A DNA stretch of 64,000 nt, from contig JAGIBL010000008.1 in assembly GCA_017744365.1 (NCBI GenBank), positions 83,884 to 147,883 on the forward strand, given 5' to 3'. Source of the stretch: Nocardioidaceae bacterium (lineage in GTDB: Bacteria; Actinomycetota; Actinomycetes; Propionibacteriales; Nocardioidaceae). The translations under genes and the position numbers were made by a program. Shown here in pieces: positions 42,498 to 52,176 of this stretch (position 1 is its first letter; every line of letters begins with the position of its first letter). The notes below the pieces were generated by a model. The model made no database searches, was not told where the DNA came from, and saw only the letters and a list, made by a program, of their open reading frames with translations.

Positions 42498-43643
42498 ATG
42501 GAGGACGTGAACAGACGACGTCACTCCGTGCTGAGCCTGCCGCTGGTGGCCGGCGTCGCCGCCGCGTCCGCCCTGGTCCGACCGGTCGCCGGCGCGGCCA
42601 GGGGCGTCCGCCGCTCGATGGGGGGCCGGCCCCAGGGCTACTCGTCGCCGCAGTACCACGACGGCGCCTTCCACAACCGGCTGCCCTCGCTCGTCGTCGA
42701 GAACGGCAACCAGGGCTCGATGGCCGTCGACTTCGCTCGCAAGGGCGACCGCGGCCGGCCCGCCGGCGAGGTGCCGCTGGTCGCCCCCGACCTGCCGGCC
42801 ACCGCCTCCGACCTCGGCGCCACCTGGCTCGGGCACGCCACCGTGCTGCTCGAGGTCGCCGGTCACTGGGTGCTGGTCGACCCGGTGTGGAGCGAGCGGG
42901 TCTCGCCGTCCGCGACCGTCGGGCCCAAGCGCAGCCATCCGGTGCCGATGGAGCTGGCCGACCTGCCGCGCCTGTCCGCCGTGCTGATCTCGCACGACCA
43001 CTACGACCACCTCGACACCGCCACCATCGACGCGCTCACCGCGCTGCAGGACGTGCCGTTCGTGGTGCCGCTGGGCATCGGCAGCTACCTGCGCGGCTGG
43101 GGCGTGCCGGAGGAGCGGATCGTCGAGCTCGACTGGGACGGCTCGGTGACGCTGGGCGATCTCACCCTCACCTGCACCGAGGCCCGGCACTTCTCGGGTC
43201 GCGGCTTCGTGCGCAACCTGACGCTGTGGTCCTCCTGGGTGATCGCGGCGGGGTCTCGGCGGGTGTTCTTCGGCGGCGACACCGGCTACACCCCGGCGTT
43301 CGCCGGGATCGGCGAGGAGCACGGCCCGTTCGACCTCACCGTCCTCCCCATCGGCGCGTACGACGACCGCTGGGCCGACATCCACATGAACCCGGCCGAG
43401 GCGGTCCGGACCCACCTCGAGGTGCACGGCGGCGTGATGCTGCCGATCCACTGGTGCACCTACGACCTGGCCTTCCACACCTGGGCGGCGCCGGCCGACT
43501 GGGTGGTCGAGGAGGCGGCCGCGCACGACGTACGGCTGGCGATGCCGCGGCCCGGCGAGCGATTCGACGCCACCGGCCCGCTGCCCACGGCGGACTGGTG
43601 GAGCGCGGTGGCACACAAACCGGAACGCCGGCGAGCAAGTTGA
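42498..43643 (+). CDS. MBL-fold metallo-hydrolase (NAPE-PLD/UlaG-like)
   Basis: A 381-residue protein from ATG 42498 (GTG 42507 is possible), with an N-terminal hydrophobic segment that may be a signal or anchor. The metal site is LISHDHYDHLD (HxHxDH), with HFSGRG, GGDTGY and a late LPIHWCTYD. This set is typical of the NAPE-PLD-like lactonase/phosphodiesterase branch. Divergent from the DUF2237 gene. Confidence 0.9.
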   Translation: MEDVNRRRHSVLSLPLVAGVAAASALVRPVAGAARGVRRSMGGRPQGYSSPQYHDGAFHNRLPSLVVENGNQGSMAVDFARKGDRGRPAGEVPLVAPDLPATASDLGATWLGHATVLLEVAGHWVLVDPVWSERVSPSATVGPKRSHPVPMELADLPRLSAVLISHDHYDHLDTATIDALTALQDVPFVVPLGIGSYLRGWGVPEERIVELDWDGSVTLGDLTLTCTEARHFSGRGFVRNLTLWSSWVIAAGSRRVFFGGDTGYTPAFAGIGEEHGPFDLTVLPIGAYDDRWADIHMNPAEAVRTHLEVHGGVMLPIHWCTYDLAFHTWAAPADWVVEEAAAHDVRLAMPRPGERFDATGPLPTADWWSAVAHKPERRRAS

Positions 43644-43658
43644 GTTAGGTTGCCGGGC

Positions 43659-44093
43659 ATGAGCGAACAGACTCCGCCTCCTGAGGCGCCTCCTGCTTAC
43701 GCACCGCCGCCGCCGTCGTACGGCGTCCAGCCCGTGGGCCTCGGCCCGATCGGCAAGGTCCGCTCCACCGGTCTGTGCTTCCTCTGGACGGTGCTGACCC
43801 TCGGCATCTACACGTTCTTCTGGATGGGCTTCACCCACGGCGAGCTGAAGCGGCACACCGGCCAGGGCCTCGGCGGCCCGCTGGCCGTGGTGATCTGGTT
43901 CTTCGTCTCGCCGGTGATGATGTTCCTGACCCCCAACGAGATCGGGAACATGCAGGAGGCGACCGGCCGGCCGCGGACGCTCTCCGCGCTGTGGGGCCTG
44001 TGGTTCCTGCTCCCGCTGCTCGGCCCGATCATCTGGTTCGTCAAGGTCAACGGCACCCTCAACGAGTACTGGGAGTCGCTCGGCGCCCACTAG
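43659..44093 (+). CDS. DUF4234 membrane protein
   Basis: A 144-residue protein with a Pro-rich cytoplasmic N-terminus (residues 5-20) and three hydrophobic helices. The family motif is STGLCFLWTVLTLGIYTFFW, followed by NEIGNMQ. ATG 43659 is preferred over TTG 43650. Function unknown; frequent in actinobacteria. Confidence 0.88.
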   Translation: MSEQTPPPEAPPAYAPPPPSYGVQPVGLGPIGKVRSTGLCFLWTVLTLGIYTFFWMGFTHGELKRHTGQGLGGPLAVVIWFFVSPVMMFLTPNEIGNMQEATGRPRTLSALWGLWFLLPLLGPIIWFVKVNGTLNEYWESLGAH

Positions 44094-44094
44094 G

Positions 44095-44110
44095 CCCCGG
44101 CTGGCCGGGG
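44095..44110 (+). terminator. GC hairpin after the DUF4234 gene
   Basis: CCCCGG and CCGGGG form a 6-bp stem with a CTGG loop, 1-2 bases after the stop codon. No T run follows, so it may be a weak terminator. The right arm is also part of an 11-bp inverted repeat with 44162-44172. Confidence 0.4.
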
Positions 44111-44303
44111 ATCGTCGGAGCAAGGGGCTCGACCAACAGGCCCATGGACTGCTGCGCGCCGCGATCCCCGGCACCTGGCGGCGTTCTCGTCAGTCGACGG
44201 CCAACCCCGGGCCGCCTCCTTCCTCGGCCTTGCCAGGCACCGCGTCTAGCGACGCTCGCGACGGCCGAGGCCTGTCGGTCGAGCCCCGTAGGCTGACTCC
44301 AAC

Positions 44304-46739
44304 ATGAGCATGCAGTTCCCGATCCCCGGCCTCCCGACCGCCCCTCCCCCCGAGGAGGAGCAGCCCCGGAAGCGTCACCGGCCGACCCGCGAGGAGCTGC
44401 TCGCCGGGCTCAACGAGCCGCAGCGGCAGGCCGTCGTCCACGAGGGCGCGCCGCTGCTGGTCATCGCCGGTGCCGGCTCGGGCAAGACCCGGGTGCTCAC
44501 CCGCCGGATCGCGTGGCTGATCTCCGAGCGCGGTGCCCACCCCGGCTCGATCCTGGCGATCACCTTCACCAACAAGGCCGCCGCCGAGATGCGCGAGCGC
44601 GTCGAGGAGCTGGTCGGCGGCCGGGCCCGGATCATGTGGGTCTCGACCTTCCACTCCGCCTGCGTGCGGATCCTGCGCAAGGAGGCCGACAAGCTCGGCT
44701 TCAAGTCGAACTTCACCATCTACGACGCCGCCGACTCCAAGCGGCTGATGACGCTGGTCTGCCGCGACCTCGACCTCGACGTCAAGCGCTACCAGCCGCG
44801 CGCGATCCTGCACTGGATCTCGAACGCGAAGAACGAGCTGCAGGACGTCGAGGAGGCCGCCGCCGACGCCCGCAACGACCAGGAGCGCACCTACGCCGAG
44901 GCCTACCGGATCTACCAGGAGCGGCTGCGCCAGGCCAACGCGCTCGACTTCGACGACCTGCTCACCATGACCGTGCACCTGTTCCGGGCGTTCCCGGACG
45001 TGCGCGAGAACTGGCGGCGCCGGTTCCGGCACGTGCTCGTCGACGAGTACCAGGACACCAACCACGCCCAGTACGCGCTGATCCACGAGCTCTGCGCCAA
45101 CAACCCCGAGGAGACCGGGTCCCAGGAGGTCCCGCCGGCCGAGCTGATGGTGGTCGGCGACGCGGACCAGTCGATCTACGCCTTCCGGGGCGCGAACATC
45201 CGCAACATCCTCGACTTCGAGCAGGACTTCCCGGACGCCTCCACGATCCTGCTGGAGCAGAACTACCGCTCCACCCAGACGATCCTCACCGCCGCCAACG
45301 CGGTCATCGAGCGCAACGAGAGCCGCAAGCCGAAGAAGCTGTGGAGCGAGGCCGGCGACGGCGCCAAGATCGTCGGGTACGTCGGCGACGACGAGCGTGA
45401 CGAGGCCCGGTACGTCGCCGAGGAGATCGACCGGCTCACCGACTCCGGGGATGCCCGCGCCGGTGACGTGGCGGTCTTCTACCGGACCAACGCGCAGTCG
45501 CGTGTGTTCGAGGAGGTCTTCATCCGGGTCGGGATGCCGTACCGGGTCGTCGGCGGCACCCGGTTCTACGAGCGCCGCGAGGTCAAGGACGCGCTCGCCT
45601 ACCTGCGCACCCTGGCGAACCCGTCGGACCTGGTCTCGCTGCGCCGCATCCTCAACGTGCCGAAGCGAGGGATCGGCGAGCGGGCCGAGGAGTTCGTCGG
45701 TGCGTTCGCGGCCCGGGAGCGGATCACCTTCTGGGAGGCGCTGCAGCGGGCGGGGGAGGCGCCGGGCATCGCCAGCCGCTCGCTGAACGCGATCAACGGC
45801 TTCGTCGAGATGATCGAGCAGCTGCAGTCGATGGTGGCCGCGGGCGAGCGGGTCGACGTGGTGCTGGAGCAGACGCTGACCCGCAGCGGCTACCTCAAGG
45901 AGCTGGAGGACTCCGACGACCCGCAGGACGAGAGCCGGGTGGAGAACCTGGCCGAGCTCGTCGCGGTCGCCCGTGAGTTCGCCGACGACCCGCAGGCGGG
46001 CCCGTCGGCCGATCCCCTCGATCAGCCCGATCCGGACGCCCCGCCGCCCGGGCTCTCGGACTTCCTCGAGCGGGTCGCCCTGGTCGCCGACTCCGACCAG
46101 ATCCCGGACGCGCCCGAGGGCGAGGACAACCCGGGCGTGGTCACGCTGATGACGCTGCACACCGCGAAGGGGCTGGAGTTCCCGGTGGTGTTCCTGACCG
46201 GGCTCGAGGACGGGGTCTTCCCGCACATGCGCTCGCTCTCGGACAAGCCCGAGCTGGAGGAGGAGCGGCGGCTCGCGTACGTCGGCCTCACCCGTGCTCG
46301 CGAGCGGCTCTACGTCTCCCGCGCGGTCGTCCGCTCGGCCTGGGGCGCGCCGGCGCACAACCCGGCCTCGCGGTTCCTCGACGAGCTGCCGGTCGACCTC
46401 GTCGACTGGAAGCGGACCGCGGCCGAGCAGACCTCCTGGGCCCGTCAGGACCTCGGCTCCCGGTTCGCCACCACCGGCACGCTCACCGGGCGGGGCCGCG
46501 CGCAGATGCAGCGGCGGTTCTCCTCGGCGACGGCAAGCGCGGACGCGGCCAGCAAGGCGACCGCCGGCAAGGAGGTCCCGTCGCTGGATCCGGGTGACCG
46601 GGTGCAGCACGACTCGTTCGGGCTGGGCACGGTGGTGACCGTCGAGGGTCAGGGGGCCAACGCGGTCGCGTCGATCGACTTCGGGAGCGAGGGGGTCAAG
46701 CGCCTCCTCCTCAGGTACGCACCCGTCGAGAAGCTCTAG
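44304..46739 (+). CDS. pcrA: UvrD/PcrA-type ATP-dependent DNA helicase
   Basis: An 811-residue superfamily 1A helicase. Walker A is GAGSGKTRVLTRR. Motif Ia is TFTNKAAAEM, motif II VDEYQDTNHAQY, motif III GDADQSIYAFRGA, motif IV QNYRST, motif V LHTAKGLEFPVVF and motif VI VGLTRARERLY. The C-terminal ~80 residues contain the Tudor-like RNA polymerase-binding region (DRVQHDSFGLGTVV). The length is right for PcrA/UvrD1. It acts in repair and replication restart. Confidence 0.94.
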   Translation: MSMQFPIPGLPTAPPPEEEQPRKRHRPTREELLAGLNEPQRQAVVHEGAPLLVIAGAGSGKTRVLTRRIAWLISERGAHPGSILAITFTNKAAAEMRERVEELVGGRARIMWVSTFHSACVRILRKEADKLGFKSNFTIYDAADSKRLMTLVCRDLDLDVKRYQPRAILHWISNAKNELQDVEEAAADARNDQERTYAEAYRIYQERLRQANALDFDDLLTMTVHLFRAFPDVRENWRRRFRHVLVDEYQDTNHAQYALIHELCANNPEETGSQEVPPAELMVVGDADQSIYAFRGANIRNILDFEQDFPDASTILLEQNYRSTQTILTAANAVIERNESRKPKKLWSEAGDGAKIVGYVGDDERDEARYVAEEIDRLTDSGDARAGDVAVFYRTNAQSRVFEEVFIRVGMPYRVVGGTRFYERREVKDALAYLRTLANPSDLVSLRRILNVPKRGIGERAEEFVGAFAARERITFWEALQRAGEAPGIASRSLNAINGFVEMIEQLQSMVAAGERVDVVLEQTLTRSGYLKELEDSDDPQDESRVENLAELVAVAREFADDPQAGPSADPLDQPDPDAPPPGLSDFLERVALVADSDQIPDAPEGEDNPGVVTLMTLHTAKGLEFPVVFLTGLEDGVFPHMRSLSDKPELEEERRLAYVGLTRARERLYVSRAVVRSAWGAPAHNPASRFLDELPVDLVDWKRTAAEQTSWARQDLGSRFATTGTLTGRGRAQMQRRFSSATASADAASKATAGKEVPSLDPGDRVQHDSFGLGTVVTVEGQGANAVASIDFGSEGVKRLLLRYAPVEKL

Positions 46740-46782
46740 ACAACGGCAGCCACGGTTTCGGTCGCAACCCCGCACTGAAGCA

Positions 46783-46839
46783 CACCCGGCGGAAACGCAC
46801 CGGGGGAGCGCAGCGGAGGAGGGCGGCTTGCGCCGGGTG
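46783..46839 (-). repeat. Dispersed hairpin repeat, copy A
   Basis: CACCCGGCG and CGCCGGGTG form 9-bp terminal arms around a 39-base centre. Read on the minus strand, the centre closely matches the element at 57594-57656, sharing CCGCTGCGCTCC and CCGGTGCGTTTC (about 43 of 49 aligned bases). It lies between the convergent pcrA and peptidase genes, so it could also terminate transcription. Confidence 0.7.
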
Positions 46840-46882
46840 GGCGCTGGGTGCAGGGCGCTGAACGCTCAAGCAGCCGCGACCG

Positions 46883-47755
46883 TCAGGGTGTCACCCCGTG
46901 GTAGATGAACGCGGGATAGGGATCGACCGGATCCCCACCACCCGGCCGGACCTCGATGTGGACGTGCGGGCCGGTGACGTTGCCGGTGCTGCCGACGCGG
47001 CCGATCTGCTGGCTCTGGATCACCTTGTCGCCGACGTTCACGCCGATCTCGGACTGGTGGCAGTACCAGATCTCGGTGCCGTCGGGCAGCGTCTCCACGG
47101 TCTTGTTGCCGTAGGCGCCGTCGTAGCCCGCGGAGGTGATGACCCCGTTCGCGATGGCGAAGATCGGGGTGCCGCTCGGGGCGGCGAAGTCGAGGCCGGT
47201 GTGGTTGTGCGACCACAGCCCGCTGGACTGCCCGAACCGGGCGGTCAGGTGGTAGCCGACGGTGGGCACCACCCAGAGGTTCTTGGCGATCTGGTCGGCG
47301 CGCTTCTGCGCCGAGGCGGCCAGCGAGGCCAGCTCGGCGTTGCGCTGCTGCGACTGCTGCTCGACCGCGGCCTTGAGCTGCGCGTCGGCGGCCTCCTGCT
47401 GGGCCCGGTCGCGGGAGTCCCGGCTGAGCGCGACCGCGCGAGCGTCGCTGCCGGTGAAGTTGAAGGCGTCGGTGCCGCTGAAGGAGTCCGCGGCGCCCGC
47501 GGAGAGCTCGATGTTCTGCGCGCCAGGGAGCTGGCCGCCGCCCAAGCCGATCGCGCCTGTCGCGGCGGCGGCGATGGCGACGGTGCCGACGATGGTCGGG
47601 ACCGCGGGGACCTTGCGGAACAGGCTGGGCGGGGACTGCCGGCGCGTGGCCTTGCGCTTGCCGCCCGCGGCGCGAGCGCCCCCGGCGGTACTGGTCGCCG
47701 GGGTCGGGCTGACGGCGGCACGGTGGCCGCGCCGATCTGCCCGGTGGTTACCCAT
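46883..47755 (-). CDS. M23 (LytM-type) metallopeptidase
   Basis: A 290-residue cell-wall hydrolase. A basic cytoplasmic N-terminus (~60 residues) leads to one membrane helix (TIVGTVAIAAAATGAIGL). A coiled-coil stretch covers ~115-150. The zinc site is HNHTGLDF plus GPHVHIEV. M23 enzymes cut peptidoglycan cross-bridges. It is divergent from the B12-binding protein gene, with 198 bases between in which I see no known riboswitch. Confidence 0.92.
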   Translation of the reverse strand: MGNHRADRRGHRAAVSPTPATSTAGGARAAGGKRKATRRQSPPSLFRKVPAVPTIVGTVAIAAAATGAIGLGGGQLPGAQNIELSAGAADSFSGTDAFNFTGSDARAVALSRDSRDRAQQEAADAQLKAAVEQQSQQRNAELASLAASAQKRADQIAKNLWVVPTVGYHLTARFGQSSGLWSHNHTGLDFAAPSGTPIFAIANGVITSAGYDGAYGNKTVETLPDGTEIWYCHQSEIGVNVGDKVIQSQQIGRVGSTGNVTGPHVHIEVRPGGGDPVDPYPAFIYHGVTP

Positions 47756-47953
47756 GCTTCCCCAAAGTCATTCGCTACGTTTCGTCACTGACCCGAGGCA
47801 CAGTAACGGAACGGTCACGGGAGAGTGAAATTGGTGCACTGCATCTTTCTGCACAACGGACCCTGCCAGATACGGGTACGGCGCGCACCGGAACTGGTGC
47901 AGTCCAGTTCCCACCGCGGGCCCGCGCGGCGGCTGCCCGGGTAGCCTGCGGAC

Positions 47954-48349
47954 ATGCTGCGCATCGTTGTCGCCAAGCCCGGGCTCGACGGTCACGACCG
48001 CGGGGCGAAGGTGGTCGCCCGGGCGCTCCGCGACGCCGGTCACGAGGTGATCTACACCGGTCTGCACCAGACCCCGGAGCAGATCGTGGAGACCGCGATC
48101 CAGGAGGACGCCGACCTGATCGGGCTCTCGGTGCTCTCCGGCGCGCACATGACCCAGTTCCGGCGGCTGATGGAGCTGCTCGCGGAGCGGGACGCCTCCG
48201 ACATCGTGGTCTTCGGCGGCGGCATCGTCCCCGACGAGGACCTGCCGCTGCTCGCGGACCTCGGCGTCGCCCGGATCTTCACCCCCGGCGCGACCACCAC
48301 GGAGATCACCGACTGGGTCGCGCAGCGGTTCCCCGAGTCCCTCTCCTGA
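47954..48349 (+). CDS. Cobalamin-binding domain protein, methylmalonyl-CoA mutase C-terminal type
   Basis: A 131-residue stand-alone B12-binding domain. The signature is KPGLDGHDRG (DxHxxG, the lower axial His), with LSVLSGAHM and VFGGGIVPDED. It matches small subunits of methylmalonyl-CoA or isobutyryl-CoA mutase-type enzymes; the large subunit is not in the window. It sits just before sucCD, whose succinyl-CoA product links to methylmalonyl-CoA metabolism. Confidence 0.9.
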   Translation: MLRIVVAKPGLDGHDRGAKVVARALRDAGHEVIYTGLHQTPEQIVETAIQEDADLIGLSVLSGAHMTQFRRLMELLAERDASDIVVFGGGIVPDEDLPLLADLGVARIFTPGATTTEITDWVAQRFPESLS

Positions 48350-48476
48350 CCGGTCCATCTCCTGACCCGTGTCACGCCGGGCCGGACGGCGGGTTTACGC
48401 TCACCTGTGGCTCAGCGTCGTACGACGCCTGTTCGACGACTGGCCCCCCGACCAGCATCAAGAGATGGGTGAACCC

Positions 48477-49643
48477 GTGGATCTGATGGAGTACCAGGCG
48501 AAGGAGCTCTTCGCCAAGCACGGCGTGACCACGACCCTCGGGGTCGTCGTCGAGACCGCCGAGGAGGCCAAGGCCGCCGCCGAGCAGCTCGGTGGCGTGA
48601 CCGTCGTCAAGGCGCAGGTCAAGGCCGGCGGCCGCGGCAAGGCCGGTGGCGTGAAGCTCGCGAAGACGCCGGACGAGGCCTTCGAGCACGCCTCCAACAT
48701 CCTCGGCATGGAGATCAAGGGCCTGCGCGTCAACCGCGTCCTGATCACGCCGGCCACCCCGCCGGTGGAGGAGTACTACTTCTCCTTCCTGCTCGACCGC
48801 TCGAACCGCTCGTACCTCTGCATCGCCAGCGTCGAGGGCGGCGTCGAGATCGAGGAGGTCGCGAAGACCAACCCGGACGCCGTCAAGCAGATCCCGGTCA
48901 ACGCGCTGACCGGCGTGGACGCCGAGAAGGCCGCCGCGATCGTGGACGAGGCGAAGTTCCCCGCCGAGCTGCGCGACCAGGCGATCACCCTGGTGCAGAA
49001 CCTCTGGAAGGTCTTCGTCGAGGAGGACGCGACCCTCGTCGAGGTCAACCCGCTGGCCCGCCTGGAGGGCGACAAGCTCGAGGCCCTGGACGGCAAGGTC
49101 TCGCTCGACGACAACGCCTCCGAGGTCCGGCACCACGACCACGAGGACTTCGAGATCCGCGAGGAGGCCGACCCGCTCGAGGCGAAGGCCAAGGACCTCG
49201 GCCTCAACTACGTCAAGCTCGACGGCGAGATCGGCATCATCGGCAACGGCGCCGGCCTGGTCATGTCCACCTTGGACGTGGTCGCGTACGCCGGCGAGAA
49301 GCACGGCGGCGTGAAGCCGGCGAACTTCCTCGACATCGGCGGCGGCGCCAACGCCCAGGTGATGGCCAACGGCCTCGACGTCATCCTCAACGACCCGCAG
49401 GTCAAGTCGGTGTTCGTCAACGTCTTCGGCGGCATCACCGCCTGCGACGAGGTCGCCAACGGCATCAAGGGCGCCCTGGAGATCCTCGGCGACGAGGCGA
49501 GCAAGCCGCTCGTGGTCCGTCTCGACGGCAACAACGTCGAGCAGGGCCGGGCGATCCTGGACGAGCTGAACCACCCGCTCATCACGCAGGTCGACACGAT
49601 GGACGGCGCGGCCGACAAGGCCGCCGAGCTGGCGAACGTCTGA
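48477..49643 (+). CDS. sucC: Succinyl-CoA ligase (ADP-forming) beta subunit
   Basis: A 388-residue TCA-cycle enzyme. GTG 48477 gives the family-typical opening [19 protein letters not shown] 48465 is possible. The ATP-grasp domain shows [18 protein letters not shown], and the CoA-ligase part has [11 protein letters not shown] and [19 protein letters not shown]. It forms an operon with sucD, 10 bases apart. Confidence 0.95.
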   Translation: MDLMEYQAKELFAKHGVTTTLGVVVETAEEAKAAAEQLGGVTVVKAQVKAGGRGKAGGVKLAKTPDEAFEHASNILGMEIKGLRVNRVLITPATPPVEEYYFSFLLDRSNRSYLCIASVEGGVEIEEVAKTNPDAVKQIPVNALTGVDAEKAAAIVDEAKFPAELRDQAITLVQNLWKVFVEEDATLVEVNPLARLEGDKLEALDGKVSLDDNASEVRHHDHEDFEIREEADPLEAKAKDLGLNYVKLDGEIGIIGNGAGLVMSTLDVVAYAGEKHGGVKPANFLDIGGGANAQVMANGLDVILNDPQVKSVFVNVFGGITACDEVANGIKGALEILGDEASKPLVVRLDGNNVEQGRAILDELNHPLITQVDTMDGAADKAAELANV

Positions 49644-49653
49644 GGGGACTGAC

Positions 49654-50535
49654 ATGGCTATCTACCTGAACTCCGACAGCAAGATCATCGTCCAGGGCAT
49701 GACCGGCGGGATGGGTGCCAAGCACACCACCCTCATGGTCGAGTCCGGCGCGAACATCGTCGGTGGCGTGAACGCCCGCAAGGCCGGTACCACCGTCGAG
49801 CTCGGCGGCAAAGAGCTCCCCGTCTTCGGCACCGTCGAGGAGGCGATGAAGGAGACCGGCGCGGACGTGTCCGTGGCCTTCGTCCCGCCGGCGTTCACCA
49901 AGGACGCCTGCATCGAGGCGATCGACGCCGAGATCCCGCTCCTGGTGGTCATCACCGAGGGCGTGCCGGTGCAGGACACCGCCGAGGTGTTCGCCTACCT
50001 CGAGGGCAAGAGCACCCGGATGATCGGCCCGAACTGCCCCGGCATCATCAGCCCGGAGCAGTCGCTGGCCGGCATCACCCCGCACACCATCGCGGGCAAG
50101 GGTCCCATCGGCCTGGTCTCGAAGTCCGGCACGCTGACCTACCAGATGATGTACGAGCTGCGGGACTTCGGCTTCACCACCGCCATCGGCATCGGCGGTG
50201 ACCCGATCATCGGCACCACCCACATCGACGCGCTGCAGGCCTTCGAGGACGACCCGGAGACCAAGGCCATCGTGATGATCGGCGAGATCGGCGGCGACGC
50301 CGAGGAGCGGGCCGCGGCCTACATCAAGGCGAACATCACCAAGCCGGTGGTCGGCTACGTCGCCGGCTTCACCGCCCCCGAGGGCAAGACCATGGGCCAC
50401 GCCGGCGCCATCGTCTCCGGCTCCTCGGGCACCGCGCAGGCCAAGAAGGAGGCCCTCGAGGCCGCCGGGGTCAAGGTCGGCAAGACGCCGTCGGAGACCG
50501 CCGCGCTCATGCGCGAGATCATGCAGAACCTCTGA
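49654..50535 (+). CDS. sucD: Succinyl-CoA ligase alpha subunit
   Basis: A 293-residue protein. The CoA-binding Rossmann part begins [19 protein letters not shown]. The phosphorylated His lies in [15 protein letters not shown], preceded by a [12 protein letters not shown] block. ATG 49654 follows GAGGGGACTGAC. It pairs with SucC to convert succinyl-CoA to succinate with nucleotide triphosphate formation, and is followed by a strong hairpin. Confidence 0.96.
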   Translation: MAIYLNSDSKIIVQGMTGGMGAKHTTLMVESGANIVGGVNARKAGTTVELGGKELPVFGTVEEAMKETGADVSVAFVPPAFTKDACIEAIDAEIPLLVVITEGVPVQDTAEVFAYLEGKSTRMIGPNCPGIISPEQSLAGITPHTIAGKGPIGLVSKSGTLTYQMMYELRDFGFTTAIGIGGDPIIGTTHIDALQAFEDDPETKAIVMIGEIGGDAEERAAAYIKANITKPVVGYVAGFTAPEGKTMGHAGAIVSGSSGTAQAKKEALEAAGVKVGKTPSETAALMREIMQNL

Positions 50536-50551
50536 TCCTCGCGATCAGCAG

Positions 50552-50583
50552 CGAAGGCTCCCGGGTTCTCCCGGGGGCCTTCG
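50552..50583 (+). terminator. Terminator hairpin of sucCD
   Basis: CGAAGGCTCCCGGG and CCCGGGGGCCTTCG form a long stem with one mismatch region around a TTCT loop, 17 bases after the sucD stop. There is no long T run, as is common in high-GC hosts. Confidence 0.75.
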
Positions 50584-50587
50584 TCGT

Positions 50588-50773
50588 TCAGCCGCCCTGA
50601 CCTGGGTCGGAGCCACGGAGCTGGCGGAGCTGGAACTCGGCCTTTGCCGTGGTCATGGCGGGATCGTCGTCGGGGGACCCGACCCGCCGCAGGTGGCCCT
50701 TCCGGCGCCGGTCGTGGAGCCAGCCGAGCAGGAGCACCACGGCGAGGACGGCGAGCACGATCGACCAGAACAT
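50588..50773 (-). CDS. Small single-helix membrane protein (61 residues)
   Basis: It starts at ATG 50773 with MFWSIVLAVLAVVLLLGWL, then a basic stretch HDRRRKGHLRR and an acidic/polar cytoplasmic tail with TTAKAEFQLRQLRG. It resembles small predicted membrane proteins next to sucCD in actinobacteria. It lies downstream of kynureninase across the inverted-repeat element. Function unknown. Confidence 0.65.
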   Translation of the reverse strand: MFWSIVLAVLAVVLLLGWLHDRRRKGHLRRVGSPDDDPAMTTAKAEFQLRQLRGSDPGQGG

Positions 50774-50823
50774 GACCCCATGATCCGGCTCGCGTCACGC
50801 AGGGACAAGCATGGTCTAGGTGG

Positions 50824-50935
50824 CGAGGCGTCTCAGATGAAAGCCACACCGACGCCGAGGCGTCGCAGGTGAAAGGTCAGAACTTTCAACTGAGACGCCT
50901 CGGTGCATTTTTGGGTTTCAGGTGAGACGCCTCGG
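50824..50935. repeat. Four-copy 20-bp inverted repeat element
   Basis: Two forward copies (50824-50843, 50855-50875) and two inverted copies (50883-50903, 50916-50935) of a unit close to CCGAGGCGTCTCAGNTGAAAG. The inner pair forms a 21-bp hairpin with 19 matches and a 7-base loop. The outer pair can extend it. A partial match continues into the 3' end of kynureninase. It lies between two minus-strand genes and may stop or stabilise transcripts or bind protein. Confidence 0.85.
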
Positions 50936-50940
50936 CGGTC

Positions 50941-52176
50941 TCAGGTGACCGGGTTGCGGTCCGCGTACGACGGGTCGAGGTGCTCCTCGCCCGCGAGGAC
51001 CTGGGCCAGGTGCTCGACGGCGTCGTACACGTCGACGTGCCGCAGGTACAGCGGCGTGAACCCGAACCGCGCCACGTCCGGGTCGCGGAAGTCGCCGATC
51101 ACCCCGCGCGCGATGAGCGCCTGCACGACGCCGTACGCCTGCGGGTGCCGGAAGGAGACCTGGCTGCCGCGGCGGGCGTGCTCGCGCGGGGTGATGATCT
51201 CCAGGTCCGGCAGCCGCTCGTCGAGGAGCGCGACGAACAGGTCGGTCAGCGACAGCGAGGCGGTGCGCAGGTCGGCCACGGCGACGCCCTCGAACGCCTC
51301 CAGCGCGGTCTCCAGCGCGGACAGCGCCAGCACCTGGTGGGTGCCCGAGGCCCAGCCGCCGATGCCGGGCGCCCGCTCGTAGTCGCGGGTCATCGCGAAC
51401 GGCGCCGCGTGCCCCATCCAGCCGGTGATCGGCTGCCGCAGGTCGGCCTGCAGCCGGGGCGCGACCCAGGTGAACGCGGGGGATCCGGGGCCGCCGTTGA
51501 GGTACTTGTAGGTGCACCCGACGGCGAGGTCGGCGTCCGCGGCGGTCAGGTCGACCGGCACCGCACCCGCGGAGTGGCACAGGTCCCACTGGACCAGGGC
51601 GCCGCGCGCGTGCGCCGCGGCGGTGATCCCGGGCAGGTCGAACATCGCGCCGCTGCGGAAGTCGACGTGGGTCAGCGAGAGCAGCGCGACGTCCTCGTCG
51701 ACCGCCGCCACCGGGTCGGCCGGGTCGCACCAGCGCAGCTCGAGGCCGAGCAGGTCGGCGACACCGGCGGCGATGTAGCCGTCGGTGGGGAAGGTGCTCG
51801 GCTCGACCACGATCGCCCGGCGCGCGGGATCCTGCTCACGGCGCAACCGGGCCGCGGCCACCATCGTCTTGAACAGGGACACGCTGGTGGAGTCGCCGAC
51901 GTGCACGTCCGCGGGCGAGACCCCCACCAGGGGCGCGATCCGGGTCGCGATCCGGCTGACGAGCTCCATCCAACGCGCGTCATTCCAGGAGCGGATCAGC
52001 CCTTCGCCCCACTCATCCTCCACCACGCGCGCCAGCCGCGCGGCCACGCCGACGGGCAGCGCGCCGAGGGAGTTCCCGTCGAGGTAGACCACGCCCTCGG
52101 GGACGCGGAACCGGTCCCGGGTGTGCGCCAGCGGCGAGGTGGCGTCGAGCGCCTCGGCATCGGAACGCGTCGTCAT
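50941..52176 (-). CDS. kynU: Kynureninase
   Basis: A 411-residue PLP enzyme that splits kynurenine into anthranilate and alanine. Family marks are VYLDGNSLGALP at the N-terminus, LTHVDFRSG, QWDLCHSAGAVPV and GCTYKYLNGGPGSPAF with the PLP-binding Lys, then GWMGHAAPF. No kynA or kynB gene is in the window. ATG 52176 overlaps the stop of the upstream sigma-like gene (ATGA), so it is co-translated with that protein. Confidence 0.95.
   Translation of the reverse strand: MTTRSDAEALDATSPLAHTRDRFRVPEGVVYLDGNSLGALPVGVAARLARVVEDEWGEGLIRSWNDARWMELVSRIATRIAPLVGVSPADVHVGDSTSVSLFKTMVAAARLRREQDPARRAIVVEPSTFPTDGYIAAGVADLLGLELRWCDPADPVAAVDEDVALLSLTHVDFRSGAMFDLPGITAAAHARGALVQWDLCHSAGAVPVDLTAADADLAVGCTYKYLNGGPGSPAFTWVAPRLQADLRQPITGWMGHAAPFAMTRDYERAPGIGGWASGTHQVLALSALETALEAFEGVAVADLRTASLSLTDLFVALLDERLPDLEIITPREHARRGSQVSFRHPQAYGVVQALIARGVIGDFRDPDVARFGFTPLYLRHVDVYDAVEHLAQVLAGEEHLDPSYADRNPVT

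Noticed and set aside
44190..46775. Minus-strand 861-codon frame over pcrA
   Set aside because: Antisense to a helicase with all SF1 motifs intact; composition is typical of shadow frames.
47756..47953. Possible ydaO (c-di-AMP) riboswitch upstream of the M23 peptidase
   Set aside because: Actinobacterial peptidoglycan hydrolase genes often carry one, but the conserved ydaO blocks are absent here.
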